Origin: Sphingopyxis sp. 113P3 | Lineage (GTDB): Bacteria > Pseudomonadota > Alphaproteobacteria > Sphingomonadales > Sphingomonadaceae | Assembly (NCBI RefSeq): GCF_001278035.1 | Contig: NZ_CP009453.1 | Span: forward strand, 62,001-126,000 | Length of the DNA stretch: 64,000 nt | Direction of reading: 5' to 3' | Part shown: positions 7,710-17,661 of the stretch, piece after piece | How the letters are laid out: each line of letters opens with the position of its first letter | Numbering within the stretch: position 1 is the stretch's first letter | Program-made: the position numbers and the translations under genes | The notes under the pieces: model-generated | The model's database searches: none | What the model was told of the DNA's origin: nothing | Seen by the model: the letters and a program-made list of their open reading frames with translations, nothing else

Positions 7710-9668
7710 ATGATCCTCACCGACAACGAGACAAAGGTCGACCTCCTCAACAATGAGGCGATAGCCAAGACCATTATCGAGCTACTACGGGAAAAGCCCG
7801 AGCGAGCTGTGACAATCGGCGTGCACGGCGACTGGGGTGCCGGCAAATCGAGCATCCTCGAGATGATCGAACACGCCCTTAGCTCGGACGAAAATGTTCT
7901 TTGCATCAAATTCAACGGATGGCGCTTTCAAGGATTCGAAGACGCCAAAATCGCGTTGATCGAAGGTATCGTCACCGGCCTTATCGAACAACGCCCCTTG
8001 CTTGCGAAAGCCGGTGTGGCCGTCACAGACATCTTTCGGAGGATCGATTGGCTCAAGATCGCCCGACACGGGGGCGGACTCGCCTTCACTGCTTTCACTG
8101 GCATTCCCACAGCCGATCAAGTCGGCGCGGTAGTCGGCACCTTGAAAGGCATTTTCTCCGATCCGACTAAACTCGCAACCCAGGAGAACTATGACAAAGC
8201 GATTGACGGTGTTCAGGGTCTGCTGAAACCTGGCGAGTCGAAGAACGTGCCGGAGGAGATCGAGGCGTTCCGGAAAGCCTTTGATGATCTGCTCAAGCAG
8301 GCGGGTATCAAGCAACTGATCGTCCTCATCGACGATCTCGACCGCTGCCTGCCGGATACGGCGATCGAAACGCTCGAAGCCGTCCGCCTGTTCGTTTTCA
8401 CCGCCCGCACTGCGTTCATCGTCGCGGCTGACGAGGCGATGATCGAATATTCGGTGCGTAAGCATTTTCCCGAACTGCCGGATACGACCGGCCCTCGGGA
8501 CTATGCGCGCAACTATCTCGAAAAGCTGATCCAGATACCGTTTCGCATTCCGGCTTTGGGAGAGACGGAGACCCGCATCTACGTCACTCTGCTGCTTATC
8601 GGCGCCGAGCTGAGCGAGGATGATCCAGCCTACTCGGCGCTGATCGCTTCGGCCCGCGAGTTGCTCAAACGACCCTGGCAGACGGCCGGGCTCGACGCGC
8701 AAACGGTTAAGGCCGCGCTGGGCGACAAGCTCCCCGATGTGCAGAACGCCCTCACTTTGAGCGATCAGATCGGTCCGATCCTGGCCAATGGGACTCAGGG
8801 CAATCCGCGGCAGATCAAACGCTTCCTGAATACCCTGCTGCTGCGCCATCAGACCGCGCTCGCTCGCGGCTTCGGAGAAGAGGTCAAGCTGCCCGTCTTG
8901 GCGAAGCTCATGCTGGCCGAACGGTTCCTCTCCAGATTGTTCGATCAGATCGCCAGCGCCGCCGCCCGCGATCCGGACGGCCGCTGCTTAGATTTGGCAG
9001 CGCTTGAAGCCGCTGCGTCAGAGGAAAAGCCAGCCCCCAAAACGAAGCGGGGCGGGCCGAAGATCAGTTCTACCGACGACCTTAAGCCAACCGCCGTGCC
9101 GGACTCGAAGGACAGCGCCATTCTGACCGAATGGAAGGCGGCGGACGCTATACGGGCTTGGGCGCGGCTGTCACCGGCCTTGGCCGAAGTCGACCTGCGC
9201 CCCTATCTGTTCGTGACCAAGGATCGAAAGGACTACTTCGGCGCGGCTTCCGTCCTTGGGCGTCTCGCTGCGGTGGTCGAAAAGCTGCTCGGGCCGAAAC
9301 TGGCCGTCCAGGCGTTTGAAGGCGAACTCAAGCAGCTCGTGCCGGCCGAGGCCGCCCAAGTCTTCGAGGAACTGCGTGGGCGCGTCATGGGCGGCGATAC
9401 CTTCGACACCGCGCCTCCTGGAATAGATGGGCTTGCCGTCCTGGTTCGCGCTCATCCCACATTACAGGCGAATCTTCTCGACTTGCTTGAGGCCGTGCCA
9501 GCCGATCGGTGCGGGCCGTGGCCCGCCTCAGGTTGGGAGGGTGTTATCAAGGATTCCGGTGCTCTGACGCGCTTCGAGAAGTTGCTCCAAGGATGGTCCA
9601 CTTCCGGTTCGACCTTCTTGAAGACGACGGCGAGCGCGGCGCTCCGCACGCGCAAGGGGGGGCGCTGA
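7710..9668 (+). CDS. qatA: QatA, KAP-family P-loop ATPase of the Qat anti-phage system
   Basis: A 652-residue KAP NTPase. Walker A is GVHGDWGAGKSS (residues 37-48, Lys46). Walker B is LIVLIDDLDRCLPD with the acidic pair near residues 208-209, followed by the KAP-typical TIEALEAVRLFVFTARTAFI-like segment (seen here as TAIETLEAVRLFVF). QatABCD is an established four-gene defence system. The order here, ATPase, unknown B, QueC-like C and TatD-like D, matches it exactly with stop/start overlaps. A strong purine-rich GGGGGCGGG precedes the ATG. The ATPase is presumed to couple NTP hydrolysis to the nuclease or nucleoside-modifying partners; the mechanism is not visible in the sequence. Confidence 0.93.
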   Translation: MILTDNETKVDLLNNEAIAKTIIELLREKPERAVTIGVHGDWGAGKSSILEMIEHALSSDENVLCIKFNGWRFQGFEDAKIALIEGIVTGLIEQRPLLAKAGVAVTDIFRRIDWLKIARHGGGLAFTAFTGIPTADQVGAVVGTLKGIFSDPTKLATQENYDKAIDGVQGLLKPGESKNVPEEIEAFRKAFDDLLKQAGIKQLIVLIDDLDRCLPDTAIETLEAVRLFVFTARTAFIVAADEAMIEYSVRKHFPELPDTTGPRDYARNYLEKLIQIPFRIPALGETETRIYVTLLLIGAELSEDDPAYSALIASARELLKRPWQTAGLDAQTVKAALGDKLPDVQNALTLSDQIGPILANGTQGNPRQIKRFLNTLLLRHQTALARGFGEEVKLPVLAKLMLAERFLSRLFDQIASAAARDPDGRCLDLAALEAAASEEKPAPKTKRGGPKISSTDDLKPTAVPDSKDSAILTEWKAADAIRAWARLSPALAEVDLRPYLFVTKDRKDYFGAASVLGRLAAVVEKLLGPKLAVQAFEGELKQLVPAEAAQVFEELRGRVMGGDTFDTAPPGIDGLAVLVRAHPTLQANLLDLLEAVPADRCGPWPASGWEGVIKDSGALTRFEKLLQGWSTSGSTFLKTTASAALRTRKGGR

Positions 9669-10558
9669 TGGGCACGTCGAGCGCCTACGGCGGTGCAGGC
9701 GGTGGCACACCGCTCATTCCGAGCTGGTTACAGGGCGATGGCGATGGTGGTGCCGGTGCTGCCGCAGACGCGGGTGATGGCGACGGGGTACAGCCCCCGT
9801 CTCCCGCCGAAAAACCCCCAGCAGTTCCCCACGCGCCAGCGCCCCGTCCGGCCGCGCCGGCAGGAGCATCGGATCGGTTCACATCCGCGCGAACCAATTT
9901 CACGCGCTTCGCAGGCTCGGGCGGCAGCGACCGCAGGAGTCTCGGTCGCGCGGTCTCGCAATATGTGTCGAAGTCGGCGGGCGGCTCGCGTCAGGCTGCG
10001 CAGCGCATGGGTTCATCGCGGGGCGCAGGCGCCGGGCTCGTCAGATTTCTTAACGACGCCAGCGCCAATGGCGTTCGTGAAGCCCTACGGACGCTCAACC
10101 TCGAAAGCCTAGCCGGGCGGCCGATCGAGGAAGTATTCGCGGGACTCGCCGACTACATTTGCCCCGAAGGCGGCTCGATCGACGAAGGTATCGCGCGCGA
10201 CGCCTTCGTTGAGACAATCGCCGATCTTGCCGGTGCCGGTATTACCGACATCGACGCGCTGACACCGGGTCAGATTCAGACCGTCTTCGAGTTGTATGCG
10301 ACGCACGCTATCGAGGCGCGCATCTGCAACGACATCGGCACCAAGGTTGTGACCTTGCCTGCCGATCCGCGCGCGGCCGAGAGGGTTCAGGCGCAACTGC
10401 GTGATTTCATCCAACGTGGCGTCAGCGACGCGATCAACGCCGCGAGCGTCAACGTCCAATCACTGACCTCCGACGCGGTGCTGGGCTTTGTCACCGACGT
10501 CTATCAATCCGCTTTCGACGTGTTGCAGACGATGGGCGATGGGGAGGCAGCGAAATGA
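9668..10558 (+). CDS. qatB: QatB, Qat anti-phage system protein
   Basis: A 296-residue protein whose ATG overlaps the qatA stop (TGATG). The first 70 residues are low-complexity Gly/Ala/Pro/Asp (a flexible linker). The conserved part follows: RTNFTRFAGSGGSDRRSLGR, then LVRFLNDASANGVREALRTL, and a helical C-terminal region. QatB has no known enzymatic domain and is identified here by position and by this Ser/Gly-rich to helical layout. The stop overlaps the qatC start (ATGA), so the four proteins are probably made in fixed ratio. Confidence 0.88.
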   Translation: MGTSSAYGGAGGGTPLIPSWLQGDGDGGAGAAADAGDGDGVQPPSPAEKPPAVPHAPAPRPAAPAGASDRFTSARTNFTRFAGSGGSDRRSLGRAVSQYVSKSAGGSRQAAQRMGSSRGAGAGLVRFLNDASANGVREALRTLNLESLAGRPIEEVFAGLADYICPEGGSIDEGIARDAFVETIADLAGAGITDIDALTPGQIQTVFELYATHAIEARICNDIGTKVVTLPADPRAAERVQAQLRDFIQRGVSDAINAASVNVQSLTSDAVLGFVTDVYQSAFDVLQTMGDGEAAK

Positions 10559-11904
10559 GGCGTCATGTCATCATCGGCCGTTTCGGCGAGGACGATAAGA
10601 CCCGTGTTCCCAAGGCGCGCGATGAGGTTGCATCGACCTTGCAGTTGGTGGCGGGCAAGCGCCTCGATCATGGGATCGGCCGCGCATTGGCCGACCTTAG
10701 GGCCCTGCACCTGACGCCGAGCGAGATCGGTGCAGACATGCTTGTGGTCGCGGCCCACGTTCACGCAGCGGACACCCGCATCGCGCGCGCTACGGAATCG
10801 CAAGACGCCTGGACGCGGGAGATTCGGCTGGTCATTCCAGTCAGCGATCCGGCGCGATGGACAGCCGCAGGACCCATCCTGGTCCGCGCCCTAAACTTCT
10901 TGACCGGCGACAGATGGGATGTGGGCTTCCGCAAACGGACCAAGGGCTATGCGAAACTGGTTCCCGCTGCGGTACCGACCCTTATTCCCGCCCCATTCGA
11001 TGGCGTGAGCCTGTTCTCCGGTGGTTTAGACAGCCTGATCGGCGCGATCGATAGCTTGAATGCTGGCGAGACGCCGCTGCTGGTCAGCCACGCCGGCGAA
11101 GGGTTGGTAAGCAAATCGCAGGAGCAGTGCTTCGAAGGATTGAAATCCGCCTACAAATGGTTGGCCTTCGACCGACTGCGGGTCTGGATGAGCTTTGATC
11201 GCGAACTGGTCGAGGATGTCGGATCGGAGGACACCACGCGGGGCCGCTCGTTCCTGTTCTTCTCCCTGGGTGTAGCCGCCGGCACGGCAATCGGGCCCAA
11301 CTTCGTGCTCAAGGTTCCGGAGAACGGCTTGATCGCGCTCAATGTGCCGCTCGATCCGCTTCGGCTCGGCGCACTCAGCACCCGGACGACGCATCCGTTT
11401 TACATTGCCCGCTGGAACGACTTGCTGAGGGCGCTGGGCATCGGAGGGAAGGTGGAAAATCCCTATTGGGATAAGACGAAAGGAGAGATGGCCGCACAAT
11501 GCGCCAATCCCGCCTTGCTGAAACAGCTCGCCCCGCTGTCGCTATCGTGTTCATCCCCAACGAAGGGGCGTTGGAAGAAGAAGCCGCAGGGGCACTGCGG
11601 ATATTGCCTGCCTTGCCTCATCCGACGGGCTTCTCTGCGAGGCAAGGATTCGACAGCTTACGGCGTGCCCGACCTGAAGGCTGCCACCCTGGACACTAGG
11701 CAGGCGGAAGGTCAGCAGGTCCGTTCCTTCCAGATCGCGGTCGCGCGGCTATCAAAGCGCCCAGAGTTAGCCAAAGCCCTAATCCACAAGCCGGGGCCAC
11801 TTTACGACGATCCATCCCGCCACGATGACCTGGCCGATGTCTATCGCCGCGGATTGGAGGAGGTTGGGCGCTTGCTGGCTGGCGTTCGCGCCGCACCATC
11901 GTAA
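10555..11904 (+). CDS. qatC: QatC, QueC-like PP-loop enzyme of the Qat system
   Basis: A 449-residue protein. The PP-loop SGGLDS is at residues 155-160, within VSLFSGGLDSLIGAID. A zinc site is formed by Cys332 and the C-G-Y-C-L-P-C cluster (Cys348, 351, 354), as in 7-cyano-7-deazaguanine synthase QueC. QueC converts 7-carboxy-7-deazaguanine to preQ0 with ATP and ammonia. In Qat the domain may use a base, a nucleotide or a protein instead; this is not settled from sequence. The N-terminal 150 residues are a Qat-specific extension. Confidence 0.92.
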   Translation: MRRHVIIGRFGEDDKTRVPKARDEVASTLQLVAGKRLDHGIGRALADLRALHLTPSEIGADMLVVAAHVHAADTRIARATESQDAWTREIRLVIPVSDPARWTAAGPILVRALNFLTGDRWDVGFRKRTKGYAKLVPAAVPTLIPAPFDGVSLFSGGLDSLIGAIDSLNAGETPLLVSHAGEGLVSKSQEQCFEGLKSAYKWLAFDRLRVWMSFDRELVEDVGSEDTTRGRSFLFFSLGVAAGTAIGPNFVLKVPENGLIALNVPLDPLRLGALSTRTTHPFYIARWNDLLRALGIGGKVENPYWDKTKGEMAAQCANPALLKQLAPLSLSCSSPTKGRWKKKPQGHCGYCLPCLIRRASLRGKDSTAYGVPDLKAATLDTRQAEGQQVRSFQIAVARLSKRPELAKALIHKPGPLYDDPSRHDDLADVYRRGLEEVGRLLAGVRAAPS

Positions 11905-11912
11905 GAGGCCTC

Positions 11913-12665
11913 ATGCGATCGGGTCTCGTCGATTTTCATTGCCACCTCGATCTCTACCCCGACCATGCGGCCGTGGTGGAGCGTTGCGAGCGCGATGGCA
12001 TATTCACACTCTCCGTGACCACGACCCCTAAGGCATGGTTCCGAAATCATGAATTGACGTCAGCGACCCGCCATGTGCGCACTGCGCTCGGCTTGCACCC
12101 CCAACTAGTCGCCAGTCGGGCGACAGAGATTGGCCTATGGGAGGATTTGCTGCCAAGAACCCGCTATGTTGGAGAGGTCGGCTTGGATGCTGGTCCGCGC
12201 TTCTACAAATCCTTCGATGCCCAAAGACAGGTGTTCGCGCGGGTGCTTTCCCTGTGCGCGGCGGCAGGGAACAAGATCGTCACGACACATAGCGTTCGCG
12301 CGACGAAGGCCGTGCTCGATATGATCGAGCAATACATGCCCCCCCCGCGTGGGCGTGTGGTGCTCCATTGGTTCACCGGCACCGTAGCGGAGGCGAAAAG
12401 GGCTGTTGATCTCGGCTGCTATTTCTCAGTGAATGCGGAAATGATAGCGAATGAAAAGCGCGCGGCCATAACCAAGACGCTGCCGTTGGAACGCATTTTA
12501 ACGGAGACCGACGGACCGTTTACCCAGACCGACGCTCGGCCGACTATGCCAAGCGATGTCTGGATTGCGGTAGAGGGATTAGCCCGCCTGCATCAGATGC
12601 GACCGATCGAAATCTCCGCCTCGATCATTCAGAACGTCAAGGTGTTGCTCGCGGAGCCAGGATAG
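11913..12665 (+). CDS. qatD: QatD, TatD-like metal-dependent nuclease of the Qat system
   Basis: A 250-residue amidohydrolase-fold nuclease. Metal ligands are visible as FHCHLD (His9, His11), GEVGLD (acidic ligand), THS, HWFTG and the final ETDGPF, in TatD order. TatD enzymes are 3'-5' DNA/RNA exonucleases and in Qat are required for defence. It starts 8 nt after qatC. The metal-binding residues appear intact, so the nuclease is probably active. Confidence 0.92.
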   Translation: MRSGLVDFHCHLDLYPDHAAVVERCERDGIFTLSVTTTPKAWFRNHELTSATRHVRTALGLHPQLVASRATEIGLWEDLLPRTRYVGEVGLDAGPRFYKSFDAQRQVFARVLSLCAAAGNKIVTTHSVRATKAVLDMIEQYMPPPRGRVVLHWFTGTVAEAKRAVDLGCYFSVNAEMIANEKRAAITKTLPLERILTETDGPFTQTDARPTMPSDVWIAVEGLARLHQMRPIEISASIIQNVKVLLAEPG

Positions 12666-12693
12666 CCGCCTGTCTTTCGGATCGGCGCGGCAA

Positions 12694-12975
12694 CTAGTTG
12701 CGGTCTCTCCTGCGGCGTCGTGGCGGTGGTGGGTGTGGATGGGAAAGCCTCGCGCCAGCGCCAAGCTTTTGATCCCCATCGATAAACAACACGCCCTCGT
12801 GTTCCAGTGTGGTGCGGAGCAGCGCCGAGTTTGCGCTCGTGATTGGGGCAACTCCATTGCCGGCTTCGGCTCGACGAATGGTGTTCACCGCCAAGCCCGT
12901 CTCTTCCGCCAGCTCCTTGACCGACATGTTCAGCAGCCCGCGAGCCGCGCGCAATTGTGTTCCGCTTAGGGACAC
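12694..12975 (-). CDS. XRE-type regulator, divergent from the HNH gene
   Basis: A 93-residue protein with an HTH: SGTQLRAARGLLNMSVKELA followed by EETGLAVNTIRRAEAGNG. The C-terminus is Pro/Arg-rich. I chose a GTG start because GGAG lies 6 nt before it; the frame is open further upstream, but those starts would run through the operator-like repeats and into the HNH gene. It is convergent with qatD. It probably binds the paired repeats in its own promoter (inference). Confidence 0.75.
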   Translation of the reverse strand: MSLSGTQLRAARGLLNMSVKELAEETGLAVNTIRRAEAGNGVAPITSANSALLRTTLEHEGVLFIDGDQKLGAGARLSHPHPPPPRRRRRDRN

Positions 12976-13014
12976 CGCGCTCTCCAGGCGCCTCGAAGGC
13001 TTCTCTTGTTGCAA

Positions 13015-13049
13015 TTTAGCACTCACAAGGCTCTTTAGCACTAACAAGG
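13015..13049. promoter_or_regulatory. paired operator-like repeats between divergent XRE and HNH genes
   Basis: TTTAGCACTCACAAGG (13015-13030) and TTTAGCACTAACAAGG (13034-13049) are 15/16 identical with a 19-nt period, about two DNA turns. Each core is partly palindromic (TTAG..CTAA in the second copy). Their position between divergent genes, one of them an HTH repressor, fits an operator. Confidence 0.6.
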
Positions 13050-13063
13050 TTAAAGGCTTTCTA

Positions 13064-13699
13064 ATGGCGCGAATTGTTCGCCCGATCCCTCTTTGCCCGA
13101 TCCACGGACCTCCAACCAAGCGCGCTCGATGCCGCCTCTGCGGAGCAGCTTACATGCGGGAGTACCTTTGGCGGCGCCGGCAAGCCGAACCCGATCGCGA
13201 GCTCTGGCGTCGAGCAAAGAAACGTGCGGCCGATCGCGGTCTTCCATTCGATCTCTCGATGGAGGAAGTAGTCATCCCGTCGCACTGCCCGGTCTTGGGA
13301 ATAGAGCTGCGTTGCGGTGAGGGCCGGGGACCAGGTTCTCCGTCGTTGGATCGCATCGAGCCGGAGCTGGGATACATCTCGGGCAATGTCAGGGTCATCA
13401 GCGATAAGGCGAACCGGATGAAAGGGAGGCGCGACCACGCTTCTTTAGTGAAGCGATCTCAATGCGCATCCGGGTGGGAGAAGGTGGAGTTCCTTATGAT
13501 CGCCGAGTATGTTCGGCGAGAACTTCTGTTGAAAGAAGTGCGACGCAAGGCGAGGTCGGGGGGCGGAGCAAAGCAATGGAAGAAAGTCGAAGAATTCCTT
13601 GAAGCTGTCTTCAGTCGCGGACAACTCGTCGATGTGGAAGAAGTCAAAAAAGATGATGTCGTCGAACCCGTTCTCACTCATGACATGATGTCATTCTAG
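13064..13699 (+). CDS. HNH / endonuclease VII-like nuclease
   Basis: A 211-residue protein. A Zn-finger-like N-terminus (PLCPIHG and CRLCGAAYMREY) is followed by a core with HCPVLGIEL, then SLDRIEPELGYISGNVRVIS and ANRMKG. This is the D-R-I-x(n)-G-Y-x(3)-N-V-x-V-I-S-x(3)-N pattern of phage and plasmid HNH/endonuclease VII-like nucleases. The DNA target is unknown. It lies beside the Qat operon and may be a homing or defence nuclease. The C-terminus is highly charged (KKVEEFLEAVF). The ATG was chosen because the repeats of the operator end just before it. Confidence 0.8.
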   Translation: MARIVRPIPLCPIHGPPTKRARCRLCGAAYMREYLWRRRQAEPDRELWRRAKKRAADRGLPFDLSMEEVVIPSHCPVLGIELRCGEGRGPGSPSLDRIEPELGYISGNVRVISDKANRMKGRRDHASLVKRSQCASGWEKVEFLMIAEYVRRELLLKEVRRKARSGGGAKQWKKVEEFLEAVFSRGQLVDVEEVKKDDVVEPVLTHDMMSF

Positions 13700-13771
13700 C
13701 TTGATCGTTGGATCGGACGGGACGTATCGCGCAGCCGACTGCATGCTGACTTGGAAACGAGACGAATCTCG

Positions 13772-14971
13772 TCAGAGTTCAAACAGACCCGCAGCCCCCA
13801 TTCCCCCACCAATGCACATAGTGACTACGCCGTACTTGGCGCCGCGGCGCCGGCCCTCAATCAGCAGGTGTCCTGTCATGCGGGCTCCGGACATACCATA
13901 CGGGTGCCCGATCGAAATCGCCCCGCCGCTGACGTTCAGGCGCTCGTCTGGGATGCCGAGCCGGTCACGGCAATAGATGACCTGGCTCGCGAACGCTTCG
14001 TTGAGCTCCCAGATGCCGATGTCATCAACGCTCAGTCCATGCTTTTCCAGCAGCTTCGGCACCGCGAACACAGGTCCGATGCCCATCTCTTCCGGGGCGC
14101 AGCCCGCGACCGCGAGGCCGCGATAGACACCGAGCGGCTCGAGGCCGCGCCGCTTCGCCTCTGCGGCCTCCATTAATACCAACGCGGCGGCGCCGTCGGA
14201 TAGCTGCGACGCGTTGCCCGCGGTGATGTACTGACCCTGCTTGATCTGCTGCCCGTCCTTGAACACCGGCGCCAGCTTTTGCAGGTCCTCGAGCCGAGTC
14301 TGCGGCCGGTTGCCCTCGTCGCGGTCGAGGGTAACCTCGCGCTTGGTGGTCGCGCCGCTCTCGCGATCGGTCACCACCATCGTCGAGGTCATGGGCGCGA
14401 TCTCGGCGTTGAAGCGGCCTTCTTCCTGCGCTTGCGCCGTGCGCTGCTGCGACTGCAACGCGTATGTGTCCTGCGCTTCGCGGCTGACGCCGTAGCGCTC
14501 GGCGACGATCTCCGCGGTCTCGATCATCGCCATATAGATCGCGGGCTTCGTTTCGATGAGCCGCGGATCGCCGGCGCGATAATGGTTCATATGCTGGTTC
14601 TGCACGAGGCTGATCGATTCGACCCCGCCGCCGACGGCCACGTCGATTTCCCCCGTCATTATGCGGTTGGCGCAAGCGGCGATCGCCATCAGGCCCGAGC
14701 CGCACTGGCGGTCCATGGTCATTCCCGGAATGCCGTCGGGCAGCCCCGCCCACAGCGCCGCCTGGCGCGCGACGTTGAAGCCGGTCGAGCCCTGCTGCAT
14801 CGCGCAGCCGAGCACCACGTCCTCGACTTCGCCGGGCTCCACGCCCGCGCGAGTAACCGCCTCGCGCACCGCGTGGCCTGCCAGAGCCTGTCCCTGCGTA
14901 TCGTTGAACGCCCCACGATAGGCCTTGCCGATCGGGGTGCGGGCGGTGCTGACGATTGCGACCTCACGCAT
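13772..14971 (-). CDS. acetyl-CoA acyltransferase (thiolase)
   Basis: A 399-residue thiolase that cleaves 3-ketoacyl-CoA with CoA. The nucleophilic Cys90 lies in DRQCGSGL, and the C-terminal [16 protein letters not shown] (His) and CIGGGMG (second Cys) complete the active site. GGAG precedes the chosen ATG. The 5' end overlaps the transporter stop by 8 nt, so both are translated from one message. The degradative role (rather than biosynthetic) is inferred from the neighbouring ligase and dehydrogenases. Confidence 0.93.
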   Translation of the reverse strand: MREVAIVSTARTPIGKAYRGAFNDTQGQALAGHAVREAVTRAGVEPGEVEDVVLGCAMQQGSTGFNVARQAALWAGLPDGIPGMTMDRQCGSGLMAIAACANRIMTGEIDVAVGGGVESISLVQNQHMNHYRAGDPRLIETKPAIYMAMIETAEIVAERYGVSREAQDTYALQSQQRTAQAQEEGRFNAEIAPMTSTMVVTDRESGATTKREVTLDRDEGNRPQTRLEDLQKLAPVFKDGQQIKQGQYITAGNASQLSDGAAALVLMEAAEAKRRGLEPLGVYRGLAVAGCAPEEMGIGPVFAVPKLLEKHGLSVDDIGIWELNEAFASQVIYCRDRLGIPDERLNVSGGAISIGHPYGMSGARMTGHLLIEGRRRGAKYGVVTMCIGGGMGAAGLFEL

Positions 14972-16445
14972 TGTTGTTCTCCTGCAGGCGTTGGGGATGA
15001 GCGGCATCGTGATCCGACGACAATTCGCTCAAGTGCTGTTCGTGCTCGTCGCGGCCGAACGGGAAGCGGCTGTAAAACCACGCCGCGGTGAGGCCGAGAG
15101 CGAGATAAGCGGCGCAAAAGATTACGGTCAGCCGGTCGATCGTTCCGACGGAGACGGCTCCCGGCTGCGCTTCGGCCGGGAATCCGGCAACCGCGAGTAT
15201 GCTGCCGGCAAGGAAGATGCCGATGCCGCTGCTGCACTTCTGGACGAAGAACCCGCCGGCGAAGAACACCCCTTCAGAGCGACGGCCGGTCGTGATCTCC
15301 GATTGTTCGACCACGTCCGCCATCATCGATCCGCCGATGATCATGGCGGCGACCCCGCAGCCAATGTTGACGATCAGGATTCCAAACAAGGCCGGCACCA
15401 GTAGCGGACTGCCGACTGCCGGAAATGCGCCAAGCAGACGGAGCCAGTACGGAAGCGTGAGGAGCAATGTGCCGAGCGCCGCGAGCACGCTGCCTGCGCG
15501 GCGTTTACCCAGCCGCGCCGACAAGCGTGGCCCGATCGCGAACGCGATCAGCACCCCCGTCATCAGCGCGGCGGGAAGCAGCATCAGCGCTCCCCCGCGC
15601 AGCTCCCAGACGAAATTGTAGAAGTAGTTCGACAGCGCGAAGCTGATCCCCTGCGCGACGTAAACGCAGAGGCCCGCCGCCATCAGGATGACGAACGCGC
15701 GGTTTCTGATCGTTTGTACGAGCTCTGCAGCGATCTGCCGAAGCGAGAGTCGCTCGATCTCTGGCTTGGGCAAGCGCCCGATCTCGTGATGCGTGCCCCA
15801 CGCCGAGAGCAGAATAGCGACGAACATCAGCACGGCGCCGGTCACCGCATAGGCTTGATAGCCGCCCCGGTTGAGCAGCCCGTTGGGCTGTCCGGGCTCG
15901 GGCACGAGGAACATCGAGTAGGCCATGACGAGCATGGCGAGACCGCCGACCCACCCGAAGACGTAGCGGTAGGAGATGATCCGGGTCCGCTCGTCGTAGT
16001 CGGCGCTGAGCTCGGGCGTCAGCGCGGCTGAGGGCACCTCGTATGCAGAAACCGCGCTGCGGACCACGATCGAGGTCGCAAACACCCAGCCGAGCATTGC
16101 CGCCTGGCTCATCTCGGGCGGGTTCCACAGGAGCAGCCACCCGAGCGCGATCGGGATCGCCGAAGCGTACATCCAGGGGTGCCGCCGGCCCCAGCGATGC
16201 CTGGTCCGGTCCGACGCCGCGCCGATCACCGGATCGATGAAGGCGTCGACCACCAGGGCCAGCATGATCGCTGTCCCCACCGACATCGCCGGCAAACCCA
16301 TGACCTGGTTGTAGAATAACAGCAGAAAGGTCTGGAAGCCGTTGTCCTTGACCCCGTAGGCGACCGACCCGAAACCGTAAGCCAGCATCGTCCGCTGGCT
16401 CAGCCGCCGCGCGGGCGGAACCGGCGCGGTGTCTCGGCTGGTCAT
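14964..16445 (-). CDS. GPH/MelB-like major facilitator transporter
   Basis: A 493-residue inner-membrane protein with many hydrophobic segments. The signature [20 protein letters not shown] and the loop [15 protein letters not shown] are those of the glycoside-pentoside-hexuronide:cation symporter family. It is a paralogue of the protein at 30925, which shares GSVAFGVKDNGF and RLGRRHPFMY. Cation-coupled uptake of the cluster's substrate or an intermediate is likely but not shown. It is transcribed first in the two-gene unit with thiolase, divergent from the hydrolase operon. Confidence 0.9.
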   Translation of the reverse strand: MTSRDTAPVPPARRLSQRTMLAYGFGSVAYGVKDNGFQTFLLLFYNQVMGLPAMSVGTAIMLALVVDAFIDPVIGAASDRTRHRWGRRHPWMYASAIPIALGWLLLWNPPEMSQAAMLGWVFATSIVVRSAVSAYEVPSAALTPELSADYDERTRIISYRYVFGWVGGLAMLVMAYSMFLVPEPGQPNGLLNRGGYQAYAVTGAVLMFVAILLSAWGTHHEIGRLPKPEIERLSLRQIAAELVQTIRNRAFVILMAAGLCVYVAQGISFALSNYFYNFVWELRGGALMLLPAALMTGVLIAFAIGPRLSARLGKRRAGSVLAALGTLLLTLPYWLRLLGAFPAVGSPLLVPALFGILIVNIGCGVAAMIIGGSMMADVVEQSEITTGRRSEGVFFAGGFFVQKCSSGIGIFLAGSILAVAGFPAEAQPGAVSVGTIDRLTVIFCAAYLALGLTAAWFYSRFPFGRDEHEQHLSELSSDHDAAHPQRLQENNNA

Positions 16446-16741
16446 GTCATCGCCGTCACGCCCGGCGGGACCCGATCCGACAGAGTTCACAGACGATCGC
16501 CGCAAACGCGGACCGAGCACCGGCGGTTCACTTCGTTCCGGTGCTGGCCCATTCGTTGTTCCACCGCGACCCCCTGTTTTTCGACGCACTTGTGCGCGGA
16601 CTGCTCCGTCCAAGCCTAGCTATGCCACCCCAACGAAAATGGTCAATCCTAATTCAGAACTTGTGTATGGTGTTGGAGGGGGTAAATGGCCTAAACAACG
16701 GAGCCCATAAGAAGCGGCGTCAGTTCAACACAGGTGAGGGT
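16446..16741. other. divergent intergenic region, transporter / hydrolase
   Basis: About 300 nt between the divergent transporter-thiolase and hydrolase-SDR units. It must hold both promoters. The AT-richer part is near 16635-16700. I see no convincing -35/-10 pair or strong palindrome. Confidence 0.5.
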
Positions 16742-17611
16742 ATGCCAGTGGCCGAGATGAGCAAGCGATCGTTCAAGGTCTACAGCGAAGGCACGCGCCT
16801 CGCGGCGGACTTCTTCACACCCGCCGGAACGGCCCCGGAGGGCGGTTGGCCGGCCGTGCTGCTGTGCCATGGCTGGGGCGGCCTCAAAGAGCACCTCAAC
16901 GTGTACGCCAAGCGTTTCGCTGCGGCCGGCTACGCAGCCCTGACTTTCGACTACCGCGGCTGGGGCGAATCCGACGGCAAGATCATCCCGCTCAAGGACA
17001 GCGAGCCGCTGCTGGAGGCGGGCGAGCGGACCATGGCCGTGCGCGTGTTGCGCGAGATCGTCGATCCGATCGACCAGGTCGCCGACATCAAGAACTGTCT
17101 TGCGGTCCTCGCCGCCGAACCTGCGATCAATCCCGAGCGGATCGCTATCTGGGGTTCGAGCTATGGAGGCGGGCACGCGGCTTGGATCGCGGGCAACGAT
17201 GATCGCATCAAGTGCGCGGTCGCCCAAATCGGCGGCTACGACCTGCCTGTCCAATACCGCGAGATCGGGCGGCAGCGCGCAGCGGACCGAGCGCTAGGAA
17301 GGATTGATCCGGTCGTACCGCAGGGAATCGACGCTGTCGGCGAACTCAAGGGCACGCCCGATCTGGCGCGGATGATCGAGCATTCCCAGCTCGAAGGCGC
17401 GGCGAAGATCAAGGTGCCGACGCTGTTCATGGACGCCGAGTTCGAAGAGCTGAACAACCGCTGGGAGAATGGATGGTTCGCGCACCTCATGGTCCGCCGC
17501 AATGCACCGTCAGAGTATCATACGTTCCCCGGCAAGCACTACGACGTCTACGACGCGTTCTTCGAGCCCTCGGTCAAACAGGCGCTCGACTGGTTCTCCC
17601 GTTATCTGTGA
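16742..17611 (+). CDS. alpha/beta hydrolase
   Basis: A 289-residue enzyme. The oxyanion-hole motif is LLCHGWGG (about residues 40-47), the nucleophile elbow is GSSYGG (Ser140), a probable acid is Asp231 in FMDAEFEE, and the His is His266 in GKHYD. The family includes esterases, dienelactone hydrolases and C-C hydrolases; the substrate cannot be told. A second ATG (16757) is a possible start. It is followed after 50 nt by the SDR gene, so the two are probably co-transcribed. Confidence 0.88.
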   Translation: MPVAEMSKRSFKVYSEGTRLAADFFTPAGTAPEGGWPAVLLCHGWGGLKEHLNVYAKRFAAAGYAALTFDYRGWGESDGKIIPLKDSEPLLEAGERTMAVRVLREIVDPIDQVADIKNCLAVLAAEPAINPERIAIWGSSYGGGHAAWIAGNDDRIKCAVAQIGGYDLPVQYREIGRQRAADRALGRIDPVVPQGIDAVGELKGTPDLARMIEHSQLEGAAKIKVPTLFMDAEFEELNNRWENGWFAHLMVRRNAPSEYHTFPGKHYDVYDAFFEPSVKQALDWFSRYL

Positions 17612-17661
17612 GCGCCGTCACGGCCTGAACCAAAGCCTCAACACGAAGAACGAGACAACGC

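Noticed and set aside
14279..15091. 270-codon plus-strand frame antisense to thiolase
   Set aside because: Mirror of the thiolase coding strand; no motif or ribosome site.
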